Below, in pieces: positions 27,657 to 36,591 of a stretch of 64,000 nt of DNA; position 1 is the stretch's first letter, and each line of letters opens with the position of its first letter. A model generated the notes under the pieces. That model made no database searches. It saw only the letters and a list, made by a program, of their open reading frames with translations, and was not told the DNA's origin. Position numbers and translations under genes: made by a program. Origin of the DNA: Thalassolituus maritimus (GTDB lineage: Bacteria; Pseudomonadota; Gammaproteobacteria; Pseudomonadales; Oceanobacteraceae). Location: positions 191,820-255,819 of the forward strand of contig NZ_FTOH01000004.1 of assembly GCF_900156675.1 (NCBI RefSeq), in the 5' to 3' direction.

Positions 27657-29102
27657 ATGACCAGGCTGCTGAACACCATAAGGAATACAAGACGTGTACT
27701 GACCACACTCGTTGTGGTTGCACTGCTTGTGAGCAGCCGGCACCCCACTCTGCTCGACCGGATTATTGAAGATGGTCGCCTTATCGTTGTTACACGTAAC
27801 AATCCCACCACCTATTATGAAGAGCGTCACGGCGCGACAGGGTACGAGTACGAACTCGTCGAGTCTTTTGCGGATTACCTGGGCGTAGAGCTTGAACTGA
27901 TGGTCGTTGATAATCTGCAAACAGCCATGGAAGCTCTCGAAAATGGCGATGCACATATATCAGCAGCGGGGTTCACCAAAGAGCAGACATCAGGCTACCC
28001 GGTTGTGTATGGCCCAACCTATTCCTCAATATCAGAGCAGATCGTTTACCGTCTGCGCACCACAAAACCTGAATCGATTGAAGACCTGCAAACCGGGCGC
28101 CTGATGGTTCCGGCTAAGTCACGTCATGCGCGCACGCTCAGGCACTGGCAGAAAACCGAGCTGCCCTCCCTTTCATGGCGGGAAACCAGCGAGCTGGATG
28201 CGTCTGACCTGCTGCAGATGGTGTCAGACCGCGAGCTGGATTTTACGCTGGTGAACTCGAACGAGTTTCGTCTGATGCGTTCGTACCTTCCGAACCTAGA
28301 TGTCGCATTTACTCTGGGTGAAATTCAGACCGTTGCCTGGGTTATGCCGCGCCGCGCAGATGACTCTCTGCGCGACCGGACTTTCGACTTTTTCTACCGC
28401 CCCGAGACCGGCGTACTCATGGCCGAACTGTCTGAGCGGTTTTATGGTCACGTCGGGCAGTTTGACTATGTCGGCGCTCATCGATTCCTGCGTCATAGCC
28501 GCAAGGTCTTGCCCCGCTACGAGAAAGACTTCAAAGCAGCCGCGGAGAAACACGGTTTCGACTGGCGCCTGCTCGCCGCTATGGGCTATCAGGAAAGTCA
28601 CTGGAATCCACGCGCGCGTTCATTCACAGGCGTCAGAGGCCTGATGATGCTGACCCTGAGAACCGCAGGTGAGCTGGGCGTTACCAACCGCCTCGACCCA
28701 TCACAGAGTATTGCTGGCGGTAGCCGTTACCTCGCTGGGTTACGCGAGCGTCTCGATGAGTCAGTGCGCGAGCCGGACCGCACCTGGATGGCGCTGGCCG
28801 CCTACAACGTCGGCTTCGGCCACCTTGAGGATGCCCGCAGACTGGCGGAGAAACTGGGGCGTAACCCGGATCTGTGGATCGATGTGAAAAAGGTACTGCC
28901 GTTATTGACTCAGCAGCGCTACTACCGCCAGACGCGTTATGGCTATGCGCGTGGCCAGGAGCCAGTGACCTATGTTCAGAATATCCGTCGTTATTACGAT
29001 GTTCTGATCTGGAATGAAGAGCAGGTTGTCGCAGACGAGACCGACAACGACAGCATTCAGGACTCCGATGTGCCCGTGACGGTTATTCCACCCCTGCTCT
29101 GA
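27657..29102 (+). CDS. mltF: Membrane-bound lytic murein transglycosylase F
   Basis: Outer-membrane lytic transglycosylase that cleaves peptidoglycan glycan strands to 1,6-anhydro ends. The start is taken at ATG 27657, giving an N-terminal signal/anchor (RRVLTTLVVVALLVSS) and the usual length of 481 residues; the open frame extends upstream without family similarity. It has a regulatory domain of the family 3 binding-protein type (GRLIVVTRNNPTTYYEE, YELVESFADYLGVELEL) and an SLT domain with catalytic Glu in MGYQESHWNP, then SFTGVRGLMMLT and MALAAYNVGFGHLEDAR. Adjacent divergent purL is the usual neighbour. Confidence 0.94.
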   Translation: MTRLLNTIRNTRRVLTTLVVVALLVSSRHPTLLDRIIEDGRLIVVTRNNPTTYYEERHGATGYEYELVESFADYLGVELELMVVDNLQTAMEALENGDAHISAAGFTKEQTSGYPVVYGPTYSSISEQIVYRLRTTKPESIEDLQTGRLMVPAKSRHARTLRHWQKTELPSLSWRETSELDASDLLQMVSDRELDFTLVNSNEFRLMRSYLPNLDVAFTLGEIQTVAWVMPRRADDSLRDRTFDFFYRPETGVLMAELSERFYGHVGQFDYVGAHRFLRHSRKVLPRYEKDFKAAAEKHGFDWRLLAAMGYQESHWNPRARSFTGVRGLMMLTLRTAGELGVTNRLDPSQSIAGGSRYLAGLRERLDESVREPDRTWMALAAYNVGFGHLEDARRLAEKLGRNPDLWIDVKKVLPLLTQQRYYRQTRYGYARGQEPVTYVQNIRRYYDVLIWNEEQVVADETDNDSIQDSDVPVTVIPPLL

Positions 29103-29121
29103 AGCGCAAAGTACTTAAAAT

Positions 29122-29649
29122 TCAGTCTGCCGCAGGCGAGGCTTTCTTGAGCTTCTTTTTACCTGCTCTTCGCGCAGCAAAAAACTCGGTCATGGTGGTA
29201 GCACATTGCTCAGCCTTTACGCCGCCCACGACCTCTACCTGCCAGTTCAGAAAGGGCTTTTCAAAGAAGCACTCAGCGCTTTCCACCACGCCCGCTTTGG
29301 GCTCGGTAGTGCCGTAAACCACCCGCCCGATGCGACTGTGAATAATCGCACCTGAACACATACTGCAGGGCTCAACTGTGACATAGAGCGTCGCGCCACT
29401 CAGCCGGTAGTTTCCGATCCGCTGTGCAGCATCACGAATCGCGTTAACCTCCGCGTGAGCAGTTGGATCGAGACCAGTGATCGGCGAATTTGATCCGACG
29501 CCAATGATTTTGCCCTCACTGACGATCACAGCCCCTACTGGCACTTCGCCCTGCTCTGCAGCCAGAGCTGCCAGCTCAAGGGCACAAGCCATGCCCGCCT
29601 CATCATCGGCAATGTCGAGGCCGCACAGACTCACAGGATCAACTGCCAC
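29122..29649 (-). CDS. tadA: tRNA-specific adenosine deaminase
   Basis: Converts A34 to inosine in the tRNA-Arg(ACG) anticodon; essential in most bacteria. The start is taken as GTG at 29649, 8 nt after GAGG, because earlier in-frame sequence lies inside the upstream antiporter gene. Zinc and catalytic motifs are HAEVNAI (with the proton-shuttle Glu) and PCSMCSGAIIHSRIGRVVYG. The 175-residue length is usual, with a Lys-rich tail (GKKKLKKAS). It overlaps the antiporter stop by 11 nt. Confidence 0.94.
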   Translation of the reverse strand: MAVDPVSLCGLDIADDEAGMACALELAALAAEQGEVPVGAVIVSEGKIIGVGSNSPITGLDPTAHAEVNAIRDAAQRIGNYRLSGATLYVTVEPCSMCSGAIIHSRIGRVVYGTTEPKAGVVESAECFFEKPFLNWQVEVVGGVKAEQCATTMTEFFAARRAGKKKLKKASPAAD

Positions 29650-31477
29650 TGTCCCAGCCTCTGTCGTCGAGTTCGGTATTCGCCTGATCGTCTGACTTAA
29701 GCACTTTTTCCAGATCGGTGGCGTGCTGTTTGGCAACCGTCAGATACTTCTTATCGTCCTCGATTACTTCACTAAGAGCGTACAGGCTCTTCTTGTCGTG
29801 GTGCTTAAACAGCTGTGCCGCTCGTTGTGCCTGGTAGGCACGGAATCCCATCAGCGAAAGTGCCATACGGCCCATCGACAGCGCCGAATCAAAGGTTTCC
29901 CGCTCAATATGGTCAGCACCGGCGTGAATTAATTCAGCGGCCTCACGGCGCCCAGCGGCTCGCGCCAGAATCTTAATATCCGGATGATGACGCTTAACCT
30001 GATGGATGGTTTTCAACATCCGCTGATGATCATCAATCGCCAGTACCAGCAAATCCACGTCTTCAATGCCTGCGGTTTCCAGCAGATCCATCCGGGCGGC
30101 ATCACCGTAGTAAACTTTGTGGCCAAAGTTACGGACAAGATCCACCTGAGCAGCATCGTGCTCAAGTACGGTAATTTCAAAGCCGTTCATACGCAACAGA
30201 CGCCCTACAATCTGGCCAAAACGACCAAACCCTACAAGGATCGCCTTCCCTTCCGGTTGTTTAATCGCATCGTGGGGACGTTCGGATGCTTTCACTCCGC
30301 GCAGGCGCGGCAACACAAAGCGCTCATTGATAACAAACAGTAATGGTGTCAGTGCCATCGATAAAGCAACAACAAGCGTCAGTGGGTCAATAATGTATGG
30401 CGGCAATACATCCTGCGCAGATGCAAAACTGAACAGCACAAAAGCAAATTCACCGGCCTGCGCCAACGAGAAAGTAAAGATGGCATTACTGCGGCTACTG
30501 AGGCCGAATGCCTTACCCAGTACCAGCAGAATCACCAGCTTAACCAGCACCAGTCCGCCAACCATCGCAAGAATTGGCCACGGATTTTCCATCAATAGAG
30601 CGAAGTCGATAGACGCGCCCACGGAGATAAAGAAGAGCGCCAGCAGCAGCCCTTTAAAAGGCTCGACCTCGGCTTCTAATTCATGGCGATATTCAGAGTT
30701 CGCCAGAACCACACCAGCGACAAACGTACCCAGCGCCGGAGATAGACCAATGTGCTCCATCAGTAAAGCAATGCCGACCACCAGAAAGAGTGCTGTCGCA
30801 GTAAACATTTCGCGTAGACGGGTTTCAGCAATAATGCGGAATACCGAGCGGCTCAGCCAGCGACCGACAACAACGATCCCGATAACCACACCCAATACCA
30901 TCAGAGCACTCTGATAGCCCGGCAGATTATGTTTATCACTATAAGTACCGACCTCAGCCACCGCCAACAACGGCAGCACGGCAAGCATAGGAATGACGGC
31001 AATGTCCTGAAACAGCAGCACGGCAAATGCGGACTGGCCGCTGTCATTTTTCATCAGACCTTTTTCGTTCAGGGTCTGAAGAACAATTGCGGTAGATGAT
31101 AACGACAGAACCATGCCGACGACGACCGCATGCTGCCAGTTGTCGAGATAGATAAGCGCTATACCGGCAATCACGGCAGTAGTGAGTACGACCTGCAACC
31201 CACCCATACCGACAATAGGCACACGCATACGCCAGAGCTTTGATGGATCCAGTTCCAACCCCACGAGGAACAGCATCATCACCACACCGAACTCAGCGAA
31301 GTGCATAACTTCTTCAATGTCCTGACCAATCAACCCCAGCGCAAACGGCCCGATAACCGCTCCGGCACAGAGATAGCCGAGAACAGACCCCAGCCCCAGG
31401 CGCGCAGCAATAGGTACAGCAATAACCGCCGCGGCCAGAAACACGAACGCCTGCATCAGAAAACCAGTTTCATGCAT
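29639..31477 (-). CDS. kefB: Kef-type K+/H+ antiporter (CPA2 family) with RCK domain
   Basis: Glutathione-adduct-gated potassium efflux antiporter of the inner membrane, used against electrophile stress. The 612-residue protein has a CPA2 membrane domain (GSVLGYLCAGAVIGPFALG, MMLFLVGLELDP, LSLSSTAIVLQTL and the Gln-Asp motif FQDIAVIPML) and from about residue 400 an RCK/TrkA-N nucleotide-binding domain (AILVGFGRFGQIVGRLL). Length and the adjacent ancillary oxidoreductase gene match KefB/KefC. KefB rather than KefC is chosen because the partner resembles KefG; this sub-assignment is uncertain. Confidence 0.88.
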   Translation of the reverse strand: MHETGFLMQAFVFLAAAVIAVPIAARLGLGSVLGYLCAGAVIGPFALGLIGQDIEEVMHFAEFGVVMMLFLVGLELDPSKLWRMRVPIVGMGGLQVVLTTAVIAGIALIYLDNWQHAVVVGMVLSLSSTAIVLQTLNEKGLMKNDSGQSAFAVLLFQDIAVIPMLAVLPLLAVAEVGTYSDKHNLPGYQSALMVLGVVIGIVVVGRWLSRSVFRIIAETRLREMFTATALFLVVGIALLMEHIGLSPALGTFVAGVVLANSEYRHELEAEVEPFKGLLLALFFISVGASIDFALLMENPWPILAMVGGLVLVKLVILLVLGKAFGLSSRSNAIFTFSLAQAGEFAFVLFSFASAQDVLPPYIIDPLTLVVALSMALTPLLFVINERFVLPRLRGVKASERPHDAIKQPEGKAILVGFGRFGQIVGRLLRMNGFEITVLEHDAAQVDLVRNFGHKVYYGDAARMDLLETAGIEDVDLLVLAIDDHQRMLKTIHQVKRHHPDIKILARAAGRREAAELIHAGADHIERETFDSALSMGRMALSLMGFRAYQAQRAAQLFKHHDKKSLYALSEVIEDDKKYLTVAKQHATDLEKVLKSDDQANTELDDRGWDSGS

Positions 31478-32018
31478 CGGTCGGGAACTCCTTAAGGTAC
31501 TTCAACAGACAAGACCGATATTGCTCAGCGGCTTTATCTATATCCTCATCCGGAGAGTGGCGTCCGTGATACACCTCAAAGGTTGGTTTCATATCGAGAT
31601 GACAGACGTTGGCCATACGCGGATAGTGGTGAAAGTAATCACTCAGTGGACGCTCATTGACGCCTGTTTCACTGTAAGTGTGTTCCGGCGCTCCGGCCGT
31701 TAATACGACCCACATCTGCTTACCTGCCAGGCGCTGCTGTTTACGCCCGTAGGCGTAACCGTATTCCAATACAAGATCCTGCCATTCTCGCAAAAGCGCT
31801 GGCATGTTGTACCAGTAAACAGGATGCTGAATTACGATAACGTCGTGCTCCAGAAGCAGCTTCTGCTCGGCCTCTACGTCGATAAAGAAATCCGGATAGG
31901 TTTCATAAAGATCATGCACGGTGACGTTATGCAGATCGCTGATCCTGTTCAACAGAGCACGATTTGCTCTTGAGCGCTGATGCGCAGGATGAGCATAGAC
32001 AATCAGAGCCTTGGCCAA
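31470..32018 (-). CDS. kefG: Kef ancillary quinone oxidoreductase (KefG/KefF type)
   Basis: Soluble FMN quinone reductase that binds Kef and is needed for full antiporter activity. The 182-residue flavodoxin-fold protein opens ALIVYAHPAHQRSRANRALL, with VIVIQHPVYWYNMPALLREW and WVVLTAGAPEHTYSETGVNE typical of the family. The start codon is TTG at 32018, preceded by a GGGGG tract. The stop overlaps the antiporter start by 8 nt, so the two are translationally linked, as expected for partners. Confidence 0.88.
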   Translation of the reverse strand: MAKALIVYAHPAHQRSRANRALLNRISDLHNVTVHDLYETYPDFFIDVEAEQKLLLEHDVIVIQHPVYWYNMPALLREWQDLVLEYGYAYGRKQQRLAGKQMWVVLTAGAPEHTYSETGVNERPLSDYFHHYPRMANVCHLDMKPTFEVYHGRHSPDEDIDKAAEQYRSCLLKYLKEFPTDA

Positions 32019-32020
32019 TA

Positions 32021-32380
32021 TCAGCCCCCTACTTTTTTGACAGTAAATCCACGCTTAGTCAGCTCAGAGACCAGCAGATCACGCTGTTCGCCCTGAATCT
32101 CAATCACACCATCTTTGAGAGCACCGCCCGTACCACACTTCTTTTTCAGTTCTTTTGCCAGTGTTTTCAACTCACTACCAACAAGAGGCACGCCCGACAC
32201 CAGAGTCATGACCTTGCCGCCGCGACCTTTGGTTTCACGCGCGACCCTGACAATACCGTCGCCCTCGGGCACCTGCTCCTGATCACAGACACACTGATCA
32301 ACAGGCTCGCCGCAACCCGGGCAGGCACGACCAAATTCAGTGGAGTAAACCAGGCCACCAGATGAAGATTTTTTAGACAT
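32021..32380 (-). CDS. yciH: SUI1/eIF1-like translation factor YciH
   Basis: 119-residue relative of eukaryotic eIF1. It can tune start-site selection but is dispensable in Escherichia coli. The N-terminus carries paired cysteines (CPGCGEPVDQCVCDQE) and the C-terminal part shows the SUI1 core: GKVMTLVSGVPL, LKTLAKELKKKCGTGGALKD, IEIQGEQRDLLVSELTKRGF. It is 2 nt from the Kef ancillary gene and probably co-transcribed by chance of position rather than function. Confidence 0.93.
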   Translation of the reverse strand: MSKKSSSGGLVYSTEFGRACPGCGEPVDQCVCDQEQVPEGDGIVRVARETKGRGGKVMTLVSGVPLVGSELKTLAKELKKKCGTGGALKDGVIEIQGEQRDLLVSELTKRGFTVKKVGG

Positions 32381-32455
32381 GACGTGTTTCCGTTGTCAGA
32401 GTAGTTCAGCTGGAAACTACCCTAACCGGGAGATGGGTTCAATCAGGGGAGCGCT

Positions 32456-34078
32456 TCAGAAGAGCACATTATCTCTGGGAAACTTAAGAACAACCATAGT
32501 GCCATGACCTTCCTCACTGGCCATGCTCAATTCACCGCCCTGATTTAACATCAGGTTGTAGGCGACGGTCAGGCCCAGGCCGGTTCCCTCACCGACGGCC
32601 TTATTGCTATAGAAAGGGTTGATCGCTTTTTCCAACTGGCCCGAGTCCATGCCACAGCCACTGTCCTTTATGAAGAGATTGATGTAGCCCTCTTCAACCT
32701 CAGATGCAATCTCAATGTTGCCCCCCGCAGGCATCGCTTCGCAGGCGTTCTCAAGTATTTTGCCGAGGATTAGTCTCACCTGAGATGGAACAACCTCGAC
32801 CTCAAGATCCTCGTCGACCAGACTGATCAGTCGGATTTCATCTCTCTGGCAGCCATCGACGGTACGAACAGCTTCGCGTAACAAATCATTCAGCCGCACT
32901 TTCTCCCGCGCGAGAGAATCAGAATCGGCAAAGGTTCGTAGTTCACTGATGATGTTCCGGACACGCTCAAGGCTATGTTTCGATGCTGAAATTAACTCTG
33001 GCCCATCGTCTTTCACAAAGGCCAGGTCAATCGCCTCGCGCATTTTCTCCAGCGCTAAGCGCAATTCGTTATCGTTAATTTTATCTTCGGCATGCTGATA
33101 CTCTTCGGCGAGGCTGATCAACTCACTGAGATATTCACTCAACGTCGCGATATTGCTGTAAACCACAGCGACAGGATTATTGATTTCGTGAGCGACGCCG
33201 GCAGCAAGATGCCCCAGAGAGGCCATTCGCTGGGCTTGCAAAAGCAGCGCCTGCATTTTTTGCAACTGATCAAGGCTGGCTTGCAGGTTAGTATTACTCT
33301 CGTGCAGTTCGCGCGTTCGGGCATGTACCTTTTCTTCCAACTGCTCATTCAACTGCTTCGCTTTCTGCTCAGCGGCCTGTCGCCGCTCCATCTGCGATTG
33401 CATCGCCGATAAGAGATCACGCATCTTCGATGTCAGGTCATCCAGCTCTGTACCAGCCAGCGACTCCTCGACTTCGATATTAAGTTGAGTAGGACTATGA
33501 ATGTCGGTTTCGATCAAGCGCCGGGTCAGGCGTCGGACCGGCCCAGTCAGACGTAAACGAAGTACAATCAAAAGAACAACGATCAGTGTCACTGTGCGGC
33601 CCAGATCTGCCAGAAGCACAATGATTGCGCGGCGCTCGAAACCTGCGTTGATCTCAGATTTGTCAGCAAAAAGCGTGACATCCCCAATGACCGACGGCGG
33701 CGCGGCGTTGGCTGTGCGATACTGCTGAGGCACGAAGAGCTCGGTGGTGAATTCCAGTAACTCCTGACGACCAGACACACTGCCCTGACGGATCATAAAG
33801 TCAGTATTTACTTCGCTGACCTGGGCAGCAACAACCCCAGGGTGGGTGAGCATACTATCGAGCCCTGCGGTCAGACTGCGTTGATCATAGTTATACAGTG
33901 CCAGCGCAGCCGTAGAGGTAGATCGCTCTAACAGGGTATTAACAGATTGATCAAAATTTTTCTGTGCATCGCGATAGTCCACCACCATCTGTATGCCGCT
34001 GAAAACGAGTCCGGCAAGAAGGCTCCAGATTACAACCTGAAGGGTGAGCTTTTTATCGATCGAAGTCACTGGCGACAC
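32456..34078 (-). CDS. Sensor histidine kinase
   Basis: Membrane histidine kinase, 540 residues, GTG start. Order: helix 1 (about 12-32), a periplasmic sensor of about 115 residues, helix 2 (about 152-174), a HAMP-like linker, a long coiled coil (about 225-285) and a dimerisation domain with phospho-acceptor His297 in GVAHEINNPVAVV. The ATPase domain shows NACEAMPAGG, DSGCGM and GTGLGLTVAYN. The periplasmic part starts with the double-helix LERSTSTAALALYNYD typical of CHASE8-like sensors. No response regulator is adjacent, so its partner is elsewhere. Confidence 0.9.
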   Translation of the reverse strand: MSPVTSIDKKLTLQVVIWSLLAGLVFSGIQMVVDYRDAQKNFDQSVNTLLERSTSTAALALYNYDQRSLTAGLDSMLTHPGVVAAQVSEVNTDFMIRQGSVSGRQELLEFTTELFVPQQYRTANAAPPSVIGDVTLFADKSEINAGFERRAIIVLLADLGRTVTLIVVLLIVLRLRLTGPVRRLTRRLIETDIHSPTQLNIEVEESLAGTELDDLTSKMRDLLSAMQSQMERRQAAEQKAKQLNEQLEEKVHARTRELHESNTNLQASLDQLQKMQALLLQAQRMASLGHLAAGVAHEINNPVAVVYSNIATLSEYLSELISLAEEYQHAEDKINDNELRLALEKMREAIDLAFVKDDGPELISASKHSLERVRNIISELRTFADSDSLAREKVRLNDLLREAVRTVDGCQRDEIRLISLVDEDLEVEVVPSQVRLILGKILENACEAMPAGGNIEIASEVEEGYINLFIKDSGCGMDSGQLEKAINPFYSNKAVGEGTGLGLTVAYNLMLNQGGELSMASEEGHGTMVVLKFPRDNVLF

Positions 34079-34111
34079 TCAGATTCTGTAATGTATCCCG
34101 AAGTATAGACC

Positions 34112-34597
34112 CTATCGGGGAATTGGAATCGCAGTACGGTCCACAACTTTACGCATCACAAATGAAGAGTGTACGCCGCTGACGCCTTCAATCCGTGTCA
34201 GGGTGCCCAAAAGAAACTGCTGATAGGCGTCCATGTCCTCTACCAGCACCTTAAGCACATAATCGGCTGACTGGCCGGTAATCAGATAGCACTCCAGCAC
34301 TTCCGGGCAGGCGGTCAGCTTCTCCTCGAAGTTATTGAAACGCTCTGGGGTATGACGGTCCATGCTGATATTGATCAGTGCCAGCAGGTCGAGGCCAAGC
34401 TTACGGGCGTCTAACAGAGCCCGGTAGCCCGTAATCAGCCCGCTATCCTCCAACGCTTTCACCCGGCGCGAACACGGCGACGGAGACAAGCCGACTTTAT
34501 CGGCAAGCTCAAGATTACTGAGACTGCCATCCTGCTGCAGGAGCTCCAGGAGGTGTCGGTCGGTGCGATCAAGCACCACAGGAGTTATTTTAGCCAT
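34112..34597 (-). CDS. lrp: Lrp/AsnC-family regulator
   Basis: 161-residue feast/famine regulator. I use the ATG at 34597 (GAGGG upstream) since the protein then begins MAKITPVVLDRTDRHLLELL, as in Lrp. The HTH is LSNLELADKVGLSPSPCSRR and the ligand/oligomer RAM domain follows (ECYLITGQSADYVLKVLVED). It diverges from leuA, and Lrp-type proteins often control branched-chain amino acid synthesis, so control of leuA is a fair inference. It is not certain that this is the global Lrp rather than a local paralogue. Confidence 0.85.
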   Translation of the reverse strand: MAKITPVVLDRTDRHLLELLQQDGSLSNLELADKVGLSPSPCSRRVKALEDSGLITGYRALLDARKLGLDLLALINISMDRHTPERFNNFEEKLTACPEVLECYLITGQSADYVLKVLVEDMDAYQQFLLGTLTRIEGVSGVHSSFVMRKVVDRTAIPIPR

Positions 34598-34885
34598 CGG
34601 CTCGCCCTCAGAAGCAATATTTAACCAATTAATATTATAATTACAGATACTTATTGCTCGTTCAATGGTTTTCAAAGGCACATTTGCAATCATTCTTCGC
34701 AATAACAGGCATACACTATATCCATACTGTGAAGGCAGCCGGTGACTCCAATCAGAGCCCGGTGGCGGGAAGCTCAAAAAGCTGACCGAAGTAACACTCA
34801 AAAGGCAGTTACGGGCCAGCCAGACAGTCTTAAAACCAACTGAAACTACCCATTCAGAACCAACGGACAGATAACGGATACGACA
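34598..34885 (+). promoter_or_regulatory. Divergent lrp-leuA control region
   Basis: 288 bp between divergent starts. The first 110 bp are A/T-rich (TTAACCAATTAATATTATAA and similar), suitable for Lrp binding and promoters for both genes. The last 150 bp form a GC-richer leader before leuA with GCCCGG and GGCGGG tracts that may fold, but I find no clear leucine-rich leader peptide or known riboswitch. Confidence 0.4.
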
Positions 34886-36571
34886 ATGACGACGCCTACA
34901 AACCCACGCTTCAATCACACCAAATACCGCGCCTTTCCGCGCGTGACGCTTGACGACCGCCAGTGGCCATCGAACGCCCTGAGCAAAGCGCCACTCTGGT
35001 GTTCTGTGGATCTACGTGATGGTAACCAGGCGCTTATTGATCCTATGACCGTTGAGCAGAAAAAACAGATGTGGGCCTTGCTGGTGCGCATGGGCTTTAA
35101 AGAAATTGAAATCGGTTTTCCATCGGCGTCACAACCTGACTTCGACTTTACCCGCTGGCTGATCGAGGCCCGCCAGATACCAGAAGATGTCACTGTTCAG
35201 GTACTGGTACAGGCACGCGATGAACTGATTGAACGCACCTACGAAGCATTGCGCGGCGTACGCCGGGCTGTGGTGCACGTCTATAACTCCACCTCGCCCG
35301 TGCAGCGCAACAAAGTCTTCGGGCTCGAGAAAAGTGGCATCATCGACATCGCCCGCAAAGGCGCGACCAAGGTGATGGAAGAATCGAAGAAATTTCCTGA
35401 AACAGAGTGGGTGTTCCAGTACTCACCTGAAAGCTTCTCAAGCACCGAAGTCGACTTTGCGACAGAAGTGTGTAATGCCGTGATCGATGTCTGGCAGCCA
35501 ACGCCAGAAAACAAAACCATCATCAATCTGCCGGCCACGGTAGAGTCTGCCATGCCGAACGTCTTTGCTGATCAGGTTGAGTGGTTCTGCCGCAATGTCG
35601 ATAAGCGTGACTGCATTACCGTGAGCATTCATACCCACAATGACCGTGGTTGCGCCGTCGCAGCAGCAGAACTTGCCTTACTGGCTGGCGCCGATCGGAT
35701 CGAGGGGACGCTTCTGGGGAACGGCGAACGCACAGGCAACATGGACATAGTAACGATGGCCATGAACCTCTACAGCCAGGGGATCGATCCCGAGCTGGAT
35801 ATCAGCATTGCTGACGACATCATTGCGACCGTCGAAGAATGCACGAATATTAAAACGCACCCTCGCCACCCTTGGTTGGGAGAGCTGGTTTACACGGCCT
35901 TCTCAGGTAGCCACCAGGACGCTATCCGTAAGTGTCTTGCGCAACAGAGCGAGGAAGAGCACTGGGATGTTGCCTACCTGCCGATTGATCCACAGGACAT
36001 TGGCCGTACGTACCAGTCGGTTATCCGCGTGAACAGCCAGTCGGGTAAAGGTGGCGCCAGTTATATCGTCGAACAGGCGTTAGGTGTGACACTGCCACGC
36101 TGGATGCAGATAGAACTGGCGCAGCACATTCAGTCAGCATCGGAGCGTGAAGCTCGTGAGCTGAGCAGTGATGAGATTGTTGCCATCTTCCGTCAGGCCT
36201 TTATGCCTCGCGGTGGCCACTACGAACTGTCGGGTTATCAGACCGAGCATGACAGTCTGCACCATACCATTCAGGCGACGTTGAATGACGGTCAGAATCT
36301 GATCACTCTGCACGGTAAAGGCAGCGGCAGTATCAGTGCCTTTGGTGATGCACTGCACAAAACGACCGGGCTCGATCTTCAGGTGGTGCAGTTTGAAGAA
36401 GTATCTCTCGGCGAAGGCTCAGACGCGCAGGCAATGGCGTTTGTTCAGATCAGTCTGCAGGGGCAGCGCTTTACTGCAGCCGCTCAGGACGGCGACACTC
36501 TGGCAGCCAGTCTGGAGTCGATTGTGACTGCACTGAATATCGCCATCAGTCAGGGTGTTAAAGCAGCCTGA
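34886..36571 (+). CDS. leuA: 2-isopropylmalate synthase
   Basis: First committed step of leucine synthesis: condenses acetyl-CoA with 2-oxoisovalerate. The 561-residue protein belongs to the longer LeuA type found in actinobacteria, fungi and many gammaproteobacteria: PLWCSVDLRDGNQALIDPM, the metal motif SIHTHNDRGC, GNGERTGNMDIVT and the C-terminal leucine-feedback domain (FGDALHKTTG, VQFEEVSLGEGSDAQAMAFV). Monocistronic. Probably regulated by leucine allosterically and by the divergent Lrp-type gene. Confidence 0.96.
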   Translation: MTTPTNPRFNHTKYRAFPRVTLDDRQWPSNALSKAPLWCSVDLRDGNQALIDPMTVEQKKQMWALLVRMGFKEIEIGFPSASQPDFDFTRWLIEARQIPEDVTVQVLVQARDELIERTYEALRGVRRAVVHVYNSTSPVQRNKVFGLEKSGIIDIARKGATKVMEESKKFPETEWVFQYSPESFSSTEVDFATEVCNAVIDVWQPTPENKTIINLPATVESAMPNVFADQVEWFCRNVDKRDCITVSIHTHNDRGCAVAAAELALLAGADRIEGTLLGNGERTGNMDIVTMAMNLYSQGIDPELDISIADDIIATVEECTNIKTHPRHPWLGELVYTAFSGSHQDAIRKCLAQQSEEEHWDVAYLPIDPQDIGRTYQSVIRVNSQSGKGGASYIVEQALGVTLPRWMQIELAQHIQSASEREARELSSDEIVAIFRQAFMPRGGHYELSGYQTEHDSLHHTIQATLNDGQNLITLHGKGSGSISAFGDALHKTTGLDLQVVQFEEVSLGEGSDAQAMAFVQISLQGQRFTAAAQDGDTLAASLESIVTALNIAISQGVKAA

Positions 36572-36591
36572 TCTGGGAGTCAGTCCGGGAG